Source: Insolitispirillum peregrinum (GTDB lineage Bacteria > Pseudomonadota > Alphaproteobacteria > Rhodospirillales > Rhodospirillaceae). From it: a DNA stretch of 64,000 nucleotides. Location: the NCBI RefSeq assembly GCF_900156605.1, contig NZ_FTOA01000006.1:186001-250000 (forward strand). The letters run 5' to 3'. A program made the translations under genes and the position numbers. Below the pieces are notes generated by a model. The model was given only the letters and a program-made list of their open reading frames with translations, was not told where the DNA came from and searched no databases. Positions 35,866 to 45,101 of this stretch are shown in pieces (within the stretch, counting starts at the first letter, position 1; each line of letters opens with the position of its first letter).

Positions 35866-38043
35866 TCAGTTCTGCGCCAACTGGATCAGCCGGTTGGCGA
35901 GTACCAGTTTTTCCGACAGGGTGACGGCCAGCAGGCGGTGGAACAGCAGGGCCAGTTCGCTGTCGGTTTTCTCCAGATGCTCCAGACGGCCCCGGCCAAG
36001 GCGGAAGATGGTCGAGGGCGTTTCCACCACCACATCGGCGGTGCGTTTGCCGCCGAGGTAGAGGGCGATCTCACCGACCACCGCCCCCGAGGTCATGGTG
36101 CGCAGGCGCAGCGGGCGGCCATTGGGCAGGGTGATCTGCACCTTGACCCGGCCATGGCCCAGCACATAGACGTCATCGGCGCTTTCTCCGGCGCGGATCA
36201 GGTCAGCTCCGGGGGGCAGGGTCAGCTTGTCCATCGCCGCCACCAGATCGGGCAGGCGGGAGTGGGGGCCGAGGGTTCCTTCCAGATGGCGGAGCACTTC
36301 GCTGGTGCTGCCTGCGCTGGTGTCGTCCTGCAACAGGGCCTCTTCGCAGGCCTCCAGGGCGTGGTCGAGGTCCGGGGCCAGTTGGCAGCCGGAATGGGAG
36401 GCAAAGGCCAGCCCGGCACGCTCGACCGCCAGTCGCAGCTCGGGGGACAGGTGGCTGAAGATCACCGTCACCCCTTCGGCGTCGGCCATGGTGCAAATCT
36501 TGAGAAAGCCCGCCGTGGCCGCCGAGTCCGCGCCGCTGACCGCCCGCAGGTCGAGCAGCAGGAACTGCAACGGGCGCTCGGATATCGCCTGCAGGCGCTC
36601 GCGCACTTCGGACACCACCCGCTCGACGGTGCCGAAAAACAGATAGCCTTGCAGTTGCAGGACGTGGATGCGCTGGCCCTGAGTGTTCAGGCGCTGGATG
36701 GCAGCGGTCGAGCGGTCAACGCTGCTGCGCAACTCGGTGCCGCTGGCGACCATCCGCACCACCGGCAGGCGGGAATAGGTATAGACGAACATCACCACCG
36801 AAATGGCCAGCCCCAGCGCCAGCCCGGCGAGGAAGCCGACCAGCATGATCGCCAGCAGGATGGCCGCCACCACCAGCCATTCGCGGCGGGGCAACTGGCG
36901 GCGGGAGGCGACCAGCCATTCCAGCAGCAGTTCCAGCCCGAGGAAGATCATCAGCCCGGCGGCGAGGAAGGTCGGCATCAGGGCGGCCAGCAGCGGGGCG
37001 CACAGCAGGCCGATGGCCAGCACGCAGGCGGTGGCCATCCCTGCCGCCCGGCCATGGACTCCCAGCTTGTCGGCCAGCAGGGTCATCCCCAGCCCGACAA
37101 AGCCCGACGTTCCCCCGATCAGCCCGCTGAGCAGATTGGCCAGCCCGCTGGAGCGCAATTCGGCATTGGCATCGAGATCCCGGCCCGAGGACAGTTCCAG
37201 CCCGCTGCTGTTCAGCAGCAGGCCAATCATGCTGAGGATCACCGCCGAGGCCATCGCCGGCGTGGTGGCCAGCACCGCGCCCCAGTCGGCATTTTGCACC
37301 ACCCAGACCGGCGACGGCAGGGCGATGGTACCATCGGCGGGGGTGGTGGGCAGCCAGCTCCAGGCCCGCGCCTGATCGACAGAGACATCGCCTGCGGCCA
37401 GCAGGGCGTAAAACACTCCCCCGGCCCCAACCATCACCAGCGGAGCAATCAGCGGATTGGTTGAACGGCGCAGGGCCAGCAGCAGGGCCACCGCAAACAG
37501 GCCAGCGGGCAGGATTTTCGCCAGCCCCAGCGGGTCGGCCAGGGTGCTGAACAGGGCCGATGCCTGATGGCTGCCACTCAGCATCACCGCCGCGCCTTCG
37601 ATCAGCAGCCAGCCCGACCCGGCCAGAAAGCCCGCCACCACCGGATAGGGCAGAAAGCGCACCAGTCCGCCCAGCCGCAGGGTGCCGAACAGCCAGAAAC
37701 AGGCCCCGGTCAGCACCGTGCTGGTGCCCAGCACCGCAAAGACGGTGGCGATGCGCTGATCGCTGCTGCTGGCGGTCATGGTGGCGGTGACGCCGACAAT
37801 CGACGAGGCCAGAATGGCGATGCTGGTTTCCTGTACCATGGCGATGGTGTTGGGATTGCTGCTGCGCAGGGCGATGACCAGCGCCAGAATCACCCCGCTG
37901 AGCAACAGAACGCCAACCCCCATCCCCAGCCCGGCGGACAGGGCACCGGGGAACAGCAGGGCGGCAAAGGCCAGACTGGCTCCCAGATTGTCGATACCGG
38001 CAATCAGGCCGACCATCGCCGGGCCAAGGGTACGTTTGAGCAT
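35866..38043 (-). CDS. SulP-family anion transporter with STAS and cyclic-nucleotide-binding domains
   Basis: A 725-residue protein. A SulP membrane domain of ~12 helices (about 1-420), a STAS domain (about 440-555; LQGYLFFGTVERVV, LLLDLRAVSGADSAATAGFLK), and a C-terminal cNMP-binding domain (about 590-710; GADLIRAGESADDVYVLGHG, GAVVGEIALYLGGKRTADVV). Such fusions are predicted sulfate/bicarbonate-type transporters gated by a nucleotide or acting as sensors; the transported ion cannot be read from sequence. It stands alone, divergent from selO. Confidence 0.9.
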   Translation of the reverse strand: MLKRTLGPAMVGLIAGIDNLGASLAFAALLFPGALSAGLGMGVGVLLLSGVILALVIALRSSNPNTIAMVQETSIAILASSIVGVTATMTASSSDQRIATVFAVLGTSTVLTGACFWLFGTLRLGGLVRFLPYPVVAGFLAGSGWLLIEGAAVMLSGSHQASALFSTLADPLGLAKILPAGLFAVALLLALRRSTNPLIAPLVMVGAGGVFYALLAAGDVSVDQARAWSWLPTTPADGTIALPSPVWVVQNADWGAVLATTPAMASAVILSMIGLLLNSSGLELSSGRDLDANAELRSSGLANLLSGLIGGTSGFVGLGMTLLADKLGVHGRAAGMATACVLAIGLLCAPLLAALMPTFLAAGLMIFLGLELLLEWLVASRRQLPRREWLVVAAILLAIMLVGFLAGLALGLAISVVMFVYTYSRLPVVRMVASGTELRSSVDRSTAAIQRLNTQGQRIHVLQLQGYLFFGTVERVVSEVRERLQAISERPLQFLLLDLRAVSGADSAATAGFLKICTMADAEGVTVIFSHLSPELRLAVERAGLAFASHSGCQLAPDLDHALEACEEALLQDDTSAGSTSEVLRHLEGTLGPHSRLPDLVAAMDKLTLPPGADLIRAGESADDVYVLGHGRVKVQITLPNGRPLRLRTMTSGAVVGEIALYLGGKRTADVVVETPSTIFRLGRGRLEHLEKTDSELALLFHRLLAVTLSEKLVLANRLIQLAQN

Positions 38044-38240
38044 GCGGATGATCCCTGTTGGGTGAAAAGCGGCGGCGGGCAGAAAACAGGCGGGCGTTGG
38101 TAATACGGCAGTCCCGGCGCGGCGGGCGAGGAAAAACCGCAGATGTCAGCCGCGAGCCATGTTTTGTCGCATCAGTCCTTGGCGATACTCCGGCTTTCTG
38201 TTAGGGTACTACCTTGGAATAATTCAAAGGTATAGTTCAA

Positions 38241-39713
38241 ATGACCGACCCATCATGTTCTTCTGTTCCCGGATGGTCCTTTGACAACAGCTATGCCCGC
38301 TTGCCGGAGCTGTTTTTCCGCAGGCAGAATCCGACACCGTCCCGGCAACCGGCTCCGGTGGTGTTTAACCACCAGTTGGCCGCCCAACTGGGGCTGGACC
38401 TGAAGGCTGCCGACCCGCTGTCGGTGGCGGCGGTGTTTGCAGGCAACCAGTTGCCGCCCGGCAGCGAGCCGCTGGCGCAGGCCTATGCCGGACACCAGTT
38501 CGGGAACTTCACCATGCTGGGCGATGGGCGGGCGATCCTGTTGGGCGAACATCTTACCCCGGATGGGCTGCGGCTGGATATTCACCTGAAAGGGGCAGGG
38601 CAGACCCCCTATTCCCGCCGGGGCGATGGCCGGGCGGCGCTGGGGCCGATGCTGCGCGAATACCTGATCAGCGAGGCGATGGTGGCGCTTGGCATTCCCA
38701 CTACCCGCAGTCTGGCGGTGGTTACCACCGGCGAAGCGGTGTACCGCGAGGCAGCCTTGCCCGGCGCGGTGCTGACGCGGGTGGCTTCCAGCCATCTGCG
38801 GGTGGGGACCTTTGAATATGCTGCCGCCTCTCAGAAGGGTGAAGGGTTGACCGCACTGGTCAACTACACCCTGGCCCGCCATTACCCCGAACTGCTGGAT
38901 GAGGAATACCCGGTGCGGGCGTTGCTGTCGGCGGTGATCGACCGGCAGGCCGACCTGATCACCCACTGGATGCGGGTCGGCTTTGTGCATGGGGTGATGA
39001 ACACCGACAACATGACCATCAGCGGTGAAACCATCGACTATGGCCCGTGCGCTTTTATGGATGCCTATGATCCGGCGACGGTGTTCAGCTCGATTGATCG
39101 CCATGGACGCTATGCCTTTGGCCGACAGGCGGTGATCGCACAATGGAATCTGGCCCGCTTTGCCGAAAGCCTGCTGCCGCTGCTGCATCCGCGTCAGGAC
39201 GACGCCATTGCCATAGCCGAACAGGCCATCAACGGCTTCAAGGACCGCTTTGATCAGCGCTGGTTGCACATGATGGGGCGCAAGCTGGGTCTGTTCGACG
39301 TGCGGGCCGGAGACGAACAGTTGGTGCGCGACCTGTTGGGCTGGATGCAGACCACCGGTGCCGACTATACCAACACCTTCCGCAGCCTGTCGCCCTTGGG
39401 CCTGTTGTCCGAGGAGCAGGCCGCCGATCCGGTGCTGGAGGAATGGCACCAGACATGGCAGCAGCGTTTGCAGCAGCAGGGGCAGGATGTTCAGGCCGCA
39501 CTGGCATTGATGAACAGCCAGAACCCGGCCTATATCCCGCGCAATCATCTGGTCGAACAGGCGCTGGCGGCAGCCCACGAGGGGGATCTGGGGGCATTCG
39601 GGACACTGCTGGGTGTTCTGGAAGCGCCCTATGAACAGCGCAGCGGCCTGGAAGCCTATGCCGCCCCGCCGCCGCCGTCGGACGAGCCATACCAGACGTT
39701 CTGCGGAACCTGA
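38241..39713 (+). CDS. selO: Protein adenylyltransferase SelO (YdiU)
   Basis: A 490-residue pseudokinase-fold enzyme that transfers AMP to Ser/Thr/Tyr of target proteins. Signature blocks: AQAYAGHQFGNF, LGDGRAILLGE, LKGAGQTPYSRRGDGRAALGPMLREYLISEAM, VASSHLRVGTFE, VHGVMNTDNMTISGETIDYGPCAFMD. The protein ends TFCGT; the C-terminal Cys is the conserved redox position (Sec in some eukaryotes). aaagg lies upstream of ATG 38241. It is a single gene followed by two kinds of repeats. Confidence 0.96.
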   Translation: MTDPSCSSVPGWSFDNSYARLPELFFRRQNPTPSRQPAPVVFNHQLAAQLGLDLKAADPLSVAAVFAGNQLPPGSEPLAQAYAGHQFGNFTMLGDGRAILLGEHLTPDGLRLDIHLKGAGQTPYSRRGDGRAALGPMLREYLISEAMVALGIPTTRSLAVVTTGEAVYREAALPGAVLTRVASSHLRVGTFEYAAASQKGEGLTALVNYTLARHYPELLDEEYPVRALLSAVIDRQADLITHWMRVGFVHGVMNTDNMTISGETIDYGPCAFMDAYDPATVFSSIDRHGRYAFGRQAVIAQWNLARFAESLLPLLHPRQDDAIAIAEQAINGFKDRFDQRWLHMMGRKLGLFDVRAGDEQLVRDLLGWMQTTGADYTNTFRSLSPLGLLSEEQAADPVLEEWHQTWQQRLQQQGQDVQAALALMNSQNPAYIPRNHLVEQALAAAHEGDLGAFGTLLGVLEAPYEQRSGLEAYAAPPPPSDEPYQTFCGT

Positions 39714-39718
39714 TCCGT

Positions 39719-39770
39719 CGAGGCTCCGGACCCCATTGATTTGATTTCTAAAGAAAAATGAGGGCTTGGG
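39719..39770. repeat. Dispersed repeat type E, copy 1
   Basis: Shares CCGGACCCCATTGATTTGAT and a following AAAGAAAAATG with 43227-43260, almost base for base. CCCCAT can pair with the ATG-rich end to form a long-loop hairpin. It lies directly after selO. Confidence 0.8.
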
Positions 39771-39835
39771 GGCATTGCCACCAAACGGGTTCGGGCGGTA
39801 GCCCTCACTGATCCCGCCAACTGTCGTGTCCTGTG

Positions 39836-39862
39836 GCGTCACATTTAACGCACGCTGGTCCA
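39836..39862. repeat. Half copy of repeat arm B
   Basis: TTTAACGCACGCTGGTCCA matches the right half of the B palindrome seen at 49403-49444. The left half is missing, so this is a remnant. Confidence 0.7.
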
Positions 39863-39879
39863 GGGGGGGGGCTGATGCT

Positions 39880-41292
39880 TTACAGCCACCCCAGCAGGTG
39901 GAACCACAGGTAATCCAGCGGTCCCAGAAGCGCAAAGCTCACCACCGCCAGCGTCAGGCACAGGCGCAACCCGTCCCCTGCCGGAACCTTCCCCATCCCC
40001 ATCGCCACCACAATGGGCGACGCCTGATAAGGCAGCAGGGGCGTCGCATAGCCCAGCACCTGCACCATCAGCACCGTCGCCACGGGCCAGCCGGTCCCGT
40101 CGGCCAGACTTTGCGCCAGCGGCGTGAACAGGGCCGGGACGCCATTGGCCGTCACCACAAAGTTCAGCGCGCTGACCAGCGCCAGCAGCGAGGCGAAGTT
40201 GCCCGCCGGATGATCCGGCGACAGCGGCAACACCCGCAACAGGGCCTGCCCGACCGCATTCCCCAGACCGCTGCTGCTGACCACCGCGGCCAGCCCGAGA
40301 ATCCCCGCGATATAGAGGCAGGTCCGCACATTGACCCCGGCGGCGAACTGGTCCCCGGTCAGGAAGCCAATCCGGGGCAACAGGCACAGACAGGCCGCCG
40401 CCAGACCGACCCATGCCGGTGAAATGCCGTGCAGCGAGTCCGTCACCCACAAGGCCAGCGTCACCAGCAAAATCCCCGCCAGCCGCTTTTCTGCCGCCGA
40501 CCAGGGGGCAGGAGCGTCTTTGACATCGATCGGGCCAGCGTGCGTTAAACCGGACGCAGGCACGCTGGTCCAGGATTTTGTTTTGCCGCATTGTTGTGGC
40601 GAAAACCGGTTCCCACTTTTCGCACAATGCTCCAGCGGCTGAGGCAGGGGGAACAGCAGCAGCAGGCACAGGACCAGCACCGCTCCTTTCAGGGCGCCGA
40701 GGATCGGCGCGTGCAGGGCCAGATAGGACAGATAGGAAAAATGCAGGCCATAGCCACTTTCCGCCGCCCCGGCCATCACCATGTTGGGAACATTGGCCGG
40801 TAAAATGCTGGTTGAAAGCTGGAACGTTCCAAAGCCGACCGCCAGAGCCAGCGCAATCCGCCCCTTGCTGCCCTCGGCCAGACCGCTGCGCTCGGCCAGA
40901 GCCATCACGATCGGCATCAACAGGGCAATTCGTCCCATGTTGGACGGCATGACAAAGGCCAGGGCATAGGTCAACGCGACCACTCCGACCAGCATGCGCG
41001 GCCACGATCCGGCCAGCGGAACCGCCAGCATGCGGGCAACCCGGTCTGCCAGCCCGACCGAGCGGATGGCGGTTCCAATGACAAATCCGCTCAGGACCAG
41101 CCAGAACGCTGACGACCCGAAGCCTGCAAACACCCGTTCCGGCGGCGCCAGATGCAGCATCATCGCCCCGGCAAAGAACATCAGCGCCGTCAAATACTCC
41201 GGCAGCCGGTTGCTGGCCCACAGGGCGATGATCACAAAGGTAAACAGGCCCGGCACCAGCAGGGGAGAAGCCAAAACCGCAGGGATCGCCAT
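39880..41292 (-). CDS. SLC13/DASS-type anion permease interrupted in frame by a palindromic repeat
   Basis: A 470-residue inner-membrane protein with about 12 helices. The first half has LVLSGFVIGTAIRSVGLADR and FVMPSNMGRIALLMPIVMALAE; the second has AGILGLAAVVSSSGLGNAVG and TANGVPALFTPLAQSL. It is a divalent-anion/Na+ symporter-like permease of unknown substrate. Residues about 221-254 (HCAKSGNRFSPQQCGK and following) are encoded by a composite A+B palindromic repeat lying in the loop between the two halves; both flanks stay in the same frame. ATG 41292 is chosen for its ggag site; the frame extends upstream without a site. Confidence 0.85.
   Translation of the reverse strand: MAIPAVLASPLLVPGLFTFVIIALWASNRLPEYLTALMFFAGAMMLHLAPPERVFAGFGSSAFWLVLSGFVIGTAIRSVGLADRVARMLAVPLAGSWPRMLVGVVALTYALAFVMPSNMGRIALLMPIVMALAERSGLAEGSKGRIALALAVGFGTFQLSTSILPANVPNMVMAGAAESGYGLHFSYLSYLALHAPILGALKGAVLVLCLLLLFPLPQPLEHCAKSGNRFSPQQCGKTKSWTSVPASGLTHAGPIDVKDAPAPWSAAEKRLAGILLVTLALWVTDSLHGISPAWVGLAAACLCLLPRIGFLTGDQFAAGVNVRTCLYIAGILGLAAVVSSSGLGNAVGQALLRVLPLSPDHPAGNFASLLALVSALNFVVTANGVPALFTPLAQSLADGTGWPVATVLMVQVLGYATPLLPYQASPIVVAMGMGKVPAGDGLRLCLTLAVVSFALLGPLDYLWFHLLGWL
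40533..40632. repeat. Composite palindromic repeat A+B inside the permease gene
   Basis: Arm B (40533-40572) has CCAGCGTGC paired with GCACGCTGG. Arm A (40585-40632) has the GAAAACCGGTTCCCAC core with GCATTGT and ACAATGC ends. Both match the intergenic copies at 46.6 and 49.4 kb. It lies wholly inside coding sequence without breaking it. Confidence 0.9.
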
Positions 41293-41376
41293 TGACGTGC
41301 TCCATGAACCGTACCGGAGGAGTCTCCGGGGAGATGCAGGGCGCCTATAACGCCATGCCACCGAAAATAGTCAATG

Positions 41377-41386
41377 AACGATCGTT
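41377..41386. promoter_or_regulatory. AACGATCGTT palindrome upstream of the permease gene
   Basis: A perfect 10-bp palindrome 85 bp before the permease start, in the 115-bp gap after yicC. A possible operator; no regulator is identified. Confidence 0.25.
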
Positions 41387-41407
41387 TCGACTGCCAGAAC
41401 AGGGGAG

Positions 41408-42313
41408 CTATTCGACGTTCTGCACCTGCTCGCGCAACTGGTCGATCACCGCTTTCAGTTCCAGACCGATCCGGGTCAGATCGCTGTCCTGCGCTTTGGA
41501 GCACAGGGTGTTGGCCTCGCGGTTGAACTCCTGACACAGGAAGTCGAGACGACGGCCACAGGCTCCGCCTTTGCTCAGCAGGTCGTCGGCCTGCGCCAGA
41601 TGTGCCCGCAAGCGGTCCAGCTCTTCCCGGACATCCAGACGGGTGACAATCAATGCCACTTCCTGCACCAGACGGTCTTCCGGGATCGTTGTCCCATCAC
41701 CGCCCAGCATGTCCAGAACATCGCTGATTTGCCGTTGCAGGCGACCGCGCACGCTGTCGGCACGCAAGGCCGCGGTCTGCTCGGCCTGCTCGACCAGCCC
41801 CTGAATGGTGACCAACTGGCCGCGCAGCACCGCTTCCAGCCGCTGCCCCTCTTCGGCGCGGGCTGTCTTCAGATCGCCCAGAGCCTGCACCAGTCCGGCC
41901 CGCAGCGCCGCCGTGTGCTGCTCGCGCTGTTCGGGGGAGATGTCCTGCTCGTCGGCAGCCATCAGCACGCCGCGGACTGCCAGCAAGCCGTCAAAGGTCG
42001 GCGGTGCAATATGCGGCGGCAGATCGCGCGCCATCTCCATCAGCTGCTGCAACAGGGCGCTGTTGACCGCCACCGCCGCCGCCGCGCCTTCGGGTTGGCC
42101 ATGCAGGTTCAGCGACACCGACACGTTCCCGCGTCCCAGCGCCTTGCTGATCATGTCCCGGCACGGGCCTTCCTGATCCTCATAGCCGGATGGCAGGCGC
42201 AGGCGCACGTCCAGACCCTTGCCATTGACGCTGCGCGCTTCCCATACCCACCCCGGAGCCTGCGGGCTGGCAGGGCCTGAACAGCGGGCAAAGCCGGTCA
42301 TGCTGGCAATCAT
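41408..42313 (-). CDS. yicC: YicC-family endoribonuclease-like protein
   Basis: A 301-residue protein. It starts MIASMTGFARCSG, the YicC N-terminus, with WEARSVNGKGLDVRLRLPSGYE next, and ends with the conserved GRRLDFLCQEFNREANTLCSKAQDSDLT and the stress-induced-protein-type tail KAVIDQLREQVQNVE. YicC proteins are RNases that act on small RNAs and mRNA decay (family knowledge). ATG 42313 follows aggagc; the frame extends upstream without a site. Here yicC is divergent from gmk, whereas in many alphaproteobacteria they run in the same direction. Confidence 0.93.
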   Translation of the reverse strand: MIASMTGFARCSGPASPQAPGWVWEARSVNGKGLDVRLRLPSGYEDQEGPCRDMISKALGRGNVSVSLNLHGQPEGAAAAVAVNSALLQQLMEMARDLPPHIAPPTFDGLLAVRGVLMAADEQDISPEQREQHTAALRAGLVQALGDLKTARAEEGQRLEAVLRGQLVTIQGLVEQAEQTAALRADSVRGRLQRQISDVLDMLGGDGTTIPEDRLVQEVALIVTRLDVREELDRLRAHLAQADDLLSKGGACGRRLDFLCQEFNREANTLCSKAQDSDLTRIGLELKAVIDQLREQVQNVE

Positions 42314-42493
42314 CAAACGCTCCTGTGCGGGATGGGACAGAGGGGGGTGTTGTATACCATGTCCCCCCTGCTGCCAACCGGGTGCCCCCCCCCAGAGGCC
42401 AGATGAGGGAGGCCGGATGAGACTTGCCCTGCACCGGGTTCTGGTGTTTTGTCTGCCCATCCGATCCTCATCCAATCCCGCGAGGCCCCCGCC

Positions 42494-43147
42494 ATGACCA
42501 CCCCTGTTTTCCAGCCTGTCGCCCCGATTGCCCGCCGTGGGGTGATGCTGGTGCTGTCATCGCCATCCGGGGCGGGCAAGTCGTCAATTTCGCGCGCCCT
42601 GCTCGACAGCGAAGCCGAACTGGCCCTGTCCGTCTCGGTGACCACCCGCGATCCGCGTCCGGGCGAAGACGAGGCCATCCACTATTTCTTCCGCTCGGTT
42701 CCCGAGGTCGAAGCGATGGCCGAAAAGGGCGAGTTGCTGGAATGGGCCAAGGTATTCGAAAATTACTATGGCACCCCGCGCCAGCCGGTCGAACAGGCGT
42801 TGCAGGCCGGTCGCGACGTGATGTTTGACATCGACTGGCAGGGCAATCGCCAGCTGAAGGCCAATGCGCCCGACGATGTGGTCAGCATCTTTATCCTGCC
42901 GCCCTCGCTGGCCGAACTGGAAAGCCGTCTGGTCAAGCGCGGGCAGGACAGCGCCGAGGTCATTGCCAAACGGATGGCCAAGGCGGTCGATGAAATCAGC
43001 CACTGGGGCGAATACGACTATTGCGTGGTGAACATTTCACTGGAAGACAGCATCGCACAGGTCAAGGCGATCCTGCACGCCGAGCGCCTGAAGCGGGAAC
43101 GCCGGATCGGGATGGCGGCCTTTGTCGCCGACGCTCTGGCGGGATAA
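42494..43147 (+). CDS. gmk: Guanylate kinase
   Basis: A 217-residue GMP kinase (GMP + ATP to GDP + ADP). P-loop SSPSGAGKSS, GMP-binding SVSVTTRDPRPGE, HYFFRSVPEVEAM, GELLEWAKVFENYYGTP, and DVMFDIDWQGNRQLK are all conserved. ATG 42494 gives the usual length; an upstream in-frame ATG at 42449 would overlap the yicC-side promoter region. It is monocistronic and followed by a type E repeat. Confidence 0.98.
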   Translation: MTTPVFQPVAPIARRGVMLVLSSPSGAGKSSISRALLDSEAELALSVSVTTRDPRPGEDEAIHYFFRSVPEVEAMAEKGELLEWAKVFENYYGTPRQPVEQALQAGRDVMFDIDWQGNRQLKANAPDDVVSIFILPPSLAELESRLVKRGQDSAEVIAKRMAKAVDEISHWGEYDYCVVNISLEDSIAQVKAILHAERLKRERRIGMAAFVADALAG

Positions 43148-43204
43148 CCCTGGCGTCAGGACACACGACAGTACGGGAACAAGGATGTGGAGCGCTGCTC
43201 CACA

Positions 43205-43267
43205 CCTCGCCGGGGCCTCGAGGCCCCGGACCCCATTGATTTGATATTGAAAGAAAAAATGGGGGCT
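43205..43267. repeat. Dispersed repeat type E, copy 2
   Basis: Begins with a GGGGCCTCGAGGCCCC palindrome (43212-43227), then CCGGACCCCATTGATTTGAT, and closes with AATGGGGG, which pairs with CCCCATT. A near copy is found after selO at 39.7 kb. Confidence 0.8.
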
Positions 43268-43274
43268 CTCTGCT

Positions 43275-44537
43275 TTAGACAGCCGCCGGTGTTCTCTGCG
43301 TCTGTGCCACAGAGCGTTTTGATGGCGTCTCGTTGCCAATGGTGGCGGGTACGATCTGTGTCCGCTGGGCTTCACGCTCCAGCAGCACCTGCACCAGTTT
43401 GCTCTCTGCCATATAGGAGCGCAGAGGCAGCAGGCCCGGAGTGGTATAGGCCCCCGGCAGCAGGCTTGCCCGATCCTCCAGACACTGACGCGCCAAAGCA
43501 ATGACCGGCAGGATTGGCAGATAAGCTGCCTCGGGCGCAGAGGCAATCAGGCTGCTGACCCGGGTCAGCGGGCGTCCCATCGAATCATCGCCGTGGGCTT
43601 CGACAATCAAACCACCAGCATGGGATGTCCCGCGCGCCAGTCGTTTGAGCAACCAGGGCATCATCCGCTGCCCACGACGCAGCCGGGCCTGTTCGGCGGC
43701 GGTCAATGGCCGCTGCCCGCCGCGCGGATGCGGCATACTCTCTTCCTGCAAACCCTGCCTCAGATGCGACAGAAGCCAGACCGCCCGTGGTGCCAGAAAG
43801 CCCGGTAAGGCGAGCCGGGTTTCCAGCGTTTCCAGATCAGGGAAGCGCGGCGGCAGGGTTTCATTGTCCGGCATGTCGCACAGCATGCTGGAACAGCGTC
43901 CGACAGACGGAACTGACAGTTTTCGGAGGTGCCGCCCACTCATCTCCCGGATCTTTTGGCCATTGCGCAGAACTGTCATCGGACGTCCCACCGTTGACAA
44001 CAGCGTTGCCAACTGGGACCCCGGCCTCAGCGACCGTACACCGGGAATGACTGTCACGCGGACATCCCGGATATGATTGAACTGCGGGGCTATTTCATCC
44101 AGCAGCGCAGAACTGAGGCTGGAGGTTGACGCCCCACAGATCAGCGGCACACCGGCCTTGAGGGCCAGCGGATGCAGGGCACCGGTGAAGGATGCCATGA
44201 ATGTCCGGCGGTCTGCCGCATCAATATAGGGAATACCGGCAGCCAGACAGGCTTCGGCCATCTGGTAGGTATACTGGGTAAAGGGGCCTTCGGCATGCAA
44301 AACCAGCTTTGCCCCGCTGACCGTCAGCATCGATGCCGGAGAAAGGCAATCTTCGGGGGGAACCGAATGCACATGGCATTCCGGGCTGTCCTGACGGATG
44401 GTGTCACACAGGGCATCACAGTGCTGGGCAGGGGTTCCGGCCAGCCACAGGCGCACATCCGGCAACAGGGCAGCCAACCGGGCCAGAGAGTGGCCTAAAG
44501 GCTGGTGGCAACCGGTAACCAGGACTGATGTGCTCAT
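43275..44537 (-). CDS. Saccharopine dehydrogenase-like NAD(P)-binding protein
   Basis: A 420-residue protein with an N-terminal Rossmann fold (VLVTGCHQPLGHSLARLAALL) and the saccharopine-dehydrogenase NADP-binding pattern: AKLVLHAEGPFTQYTYQMAEACLAAGIPYIDAADRRTF, followed by GVPLICGASTSSLSSALLDE. The C-terminal half is less conserved, with IVEAHGDDSMGRP. It is probably an oxidoreductase of unknown substrate, not lysine biosynthesis itself. It stands alone between gmk and the tRNA genes. Confidence 0.8.
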   Translation of the reverse strand: MSTSVLVTGCHQPLGHSLARLAALLPDVRLWLAGTPAQHCDALCDTIRQDSPECHVHSVPPEDCLSPASMLTVSGAKLVLHAEGPFTQYTYQMAEACLAAGIPYIDAADRRTFMASFTGALHPLALKAGVPLICGASTSSLSSALLDEIAPQFNHIRDVRVTVIPGVRSLRPGSQLATLLSTVGRPMTVLRNGQKIREMSGRHLRKLSVPSVGRCSSMLCDMPDNETLPPRFPDLETLETRLALPGFLAPRAVWLLSHLRQGLQEESMPHPRGGQRPLTAAEQARLRRGQRMMPWLLKRLARGTSHAGGLIVEAHGDDSMGRPLTRVSSLIASAPEAAYLPILPVIALARQCLEDRASLLPGAYTTPGLLPLRSYMAESKLVQVLLEREAQRTQIVPATIGNETPSKRSVAQTQRTPAAV

Positions 44538-44970
44538 CGCGCTCCGCCTTTATGCTGCCTTGATGCCGTCCCCTGGATCCGGACCTGGAAGATCGGCCAA
44601 TACACGGAACCATAGAGTGGTTATGGTATGCCCTTACCCACGCCCTTATCAATAAGTCTTATGGCCAGTGACAGGCCAATACCCTGAAAATAAAAGTGGA
44701 TATCATCCAAAGGTATTATCCCTGTGGGTAATACCAAAGGGATAGGGTGTCCTCCTCTCCGCGATTGCCTCCATAAGGGTTCCCTTATCCATTCTGCTCT
44801 TCCGAACCATCCCGCCAGGCACCATCTTGCGCCCTGAAGTCACTGAATAATCCCGCTACCAAACTCACGTTTCAGGCCGTGTTGAAGGGGGCGGGAAAAA
44901 ATGCAAAAAAGTGAAACAAATCTGTTGACGGGTTTCGAAAGATATAGCATAAACCGCCCCACGCCTCGAC
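44538..44970. other. 433-bp intergenic region upstream of the tRNA-Glu cluster
   Basis: No gene is seen. It has an imperfect dyad GGTATTATCCC/GGGTAATACC at 44712-44735 in an AT-richer block, and the tRNA promoter at its end. Either the dehydrogenase gene or the tRNA genes could be controlled from here. Confidence 0.5.
44925..44953 (+). promoter_or_regulatory. Sigma-70-type promoter of the tRNA-Glu cluster
   Basis: TTGACG (44925-44930) and CATAAA (44948-44953) are spaced by 17 bp; transcription would begin about 10 bp before the first tRNA. Confidence 0.6.
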
Positions 44971-45046
44971 GTCCCCATCGTCTAGAGGCCTAGGACACCG
45001 CCCTTTCACGGCGGCGACCGGGGTTCGAATCCCCGTGGGGACGCCA
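44971..45046 (+). tRNA. tRNA-Glu (anticodon TTC), copy 1
   Basis: A 76-nt cloverleaf including an encoded CCA end. Acceptor GTCCCC pairs with GGGGAC, the anticodon loop is CTTTCAC between CCGCC and GGCGG, and the T loop is TTCGAAT. Identical to copies 2 and 3. Confidence 0.98.
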
Positions 45047-45101
45047 TCTCTCAGGTAGGCAGTCAGGCTATCCGCCGATTGCTGAAATGAGCTTTTTAGA
45101 C

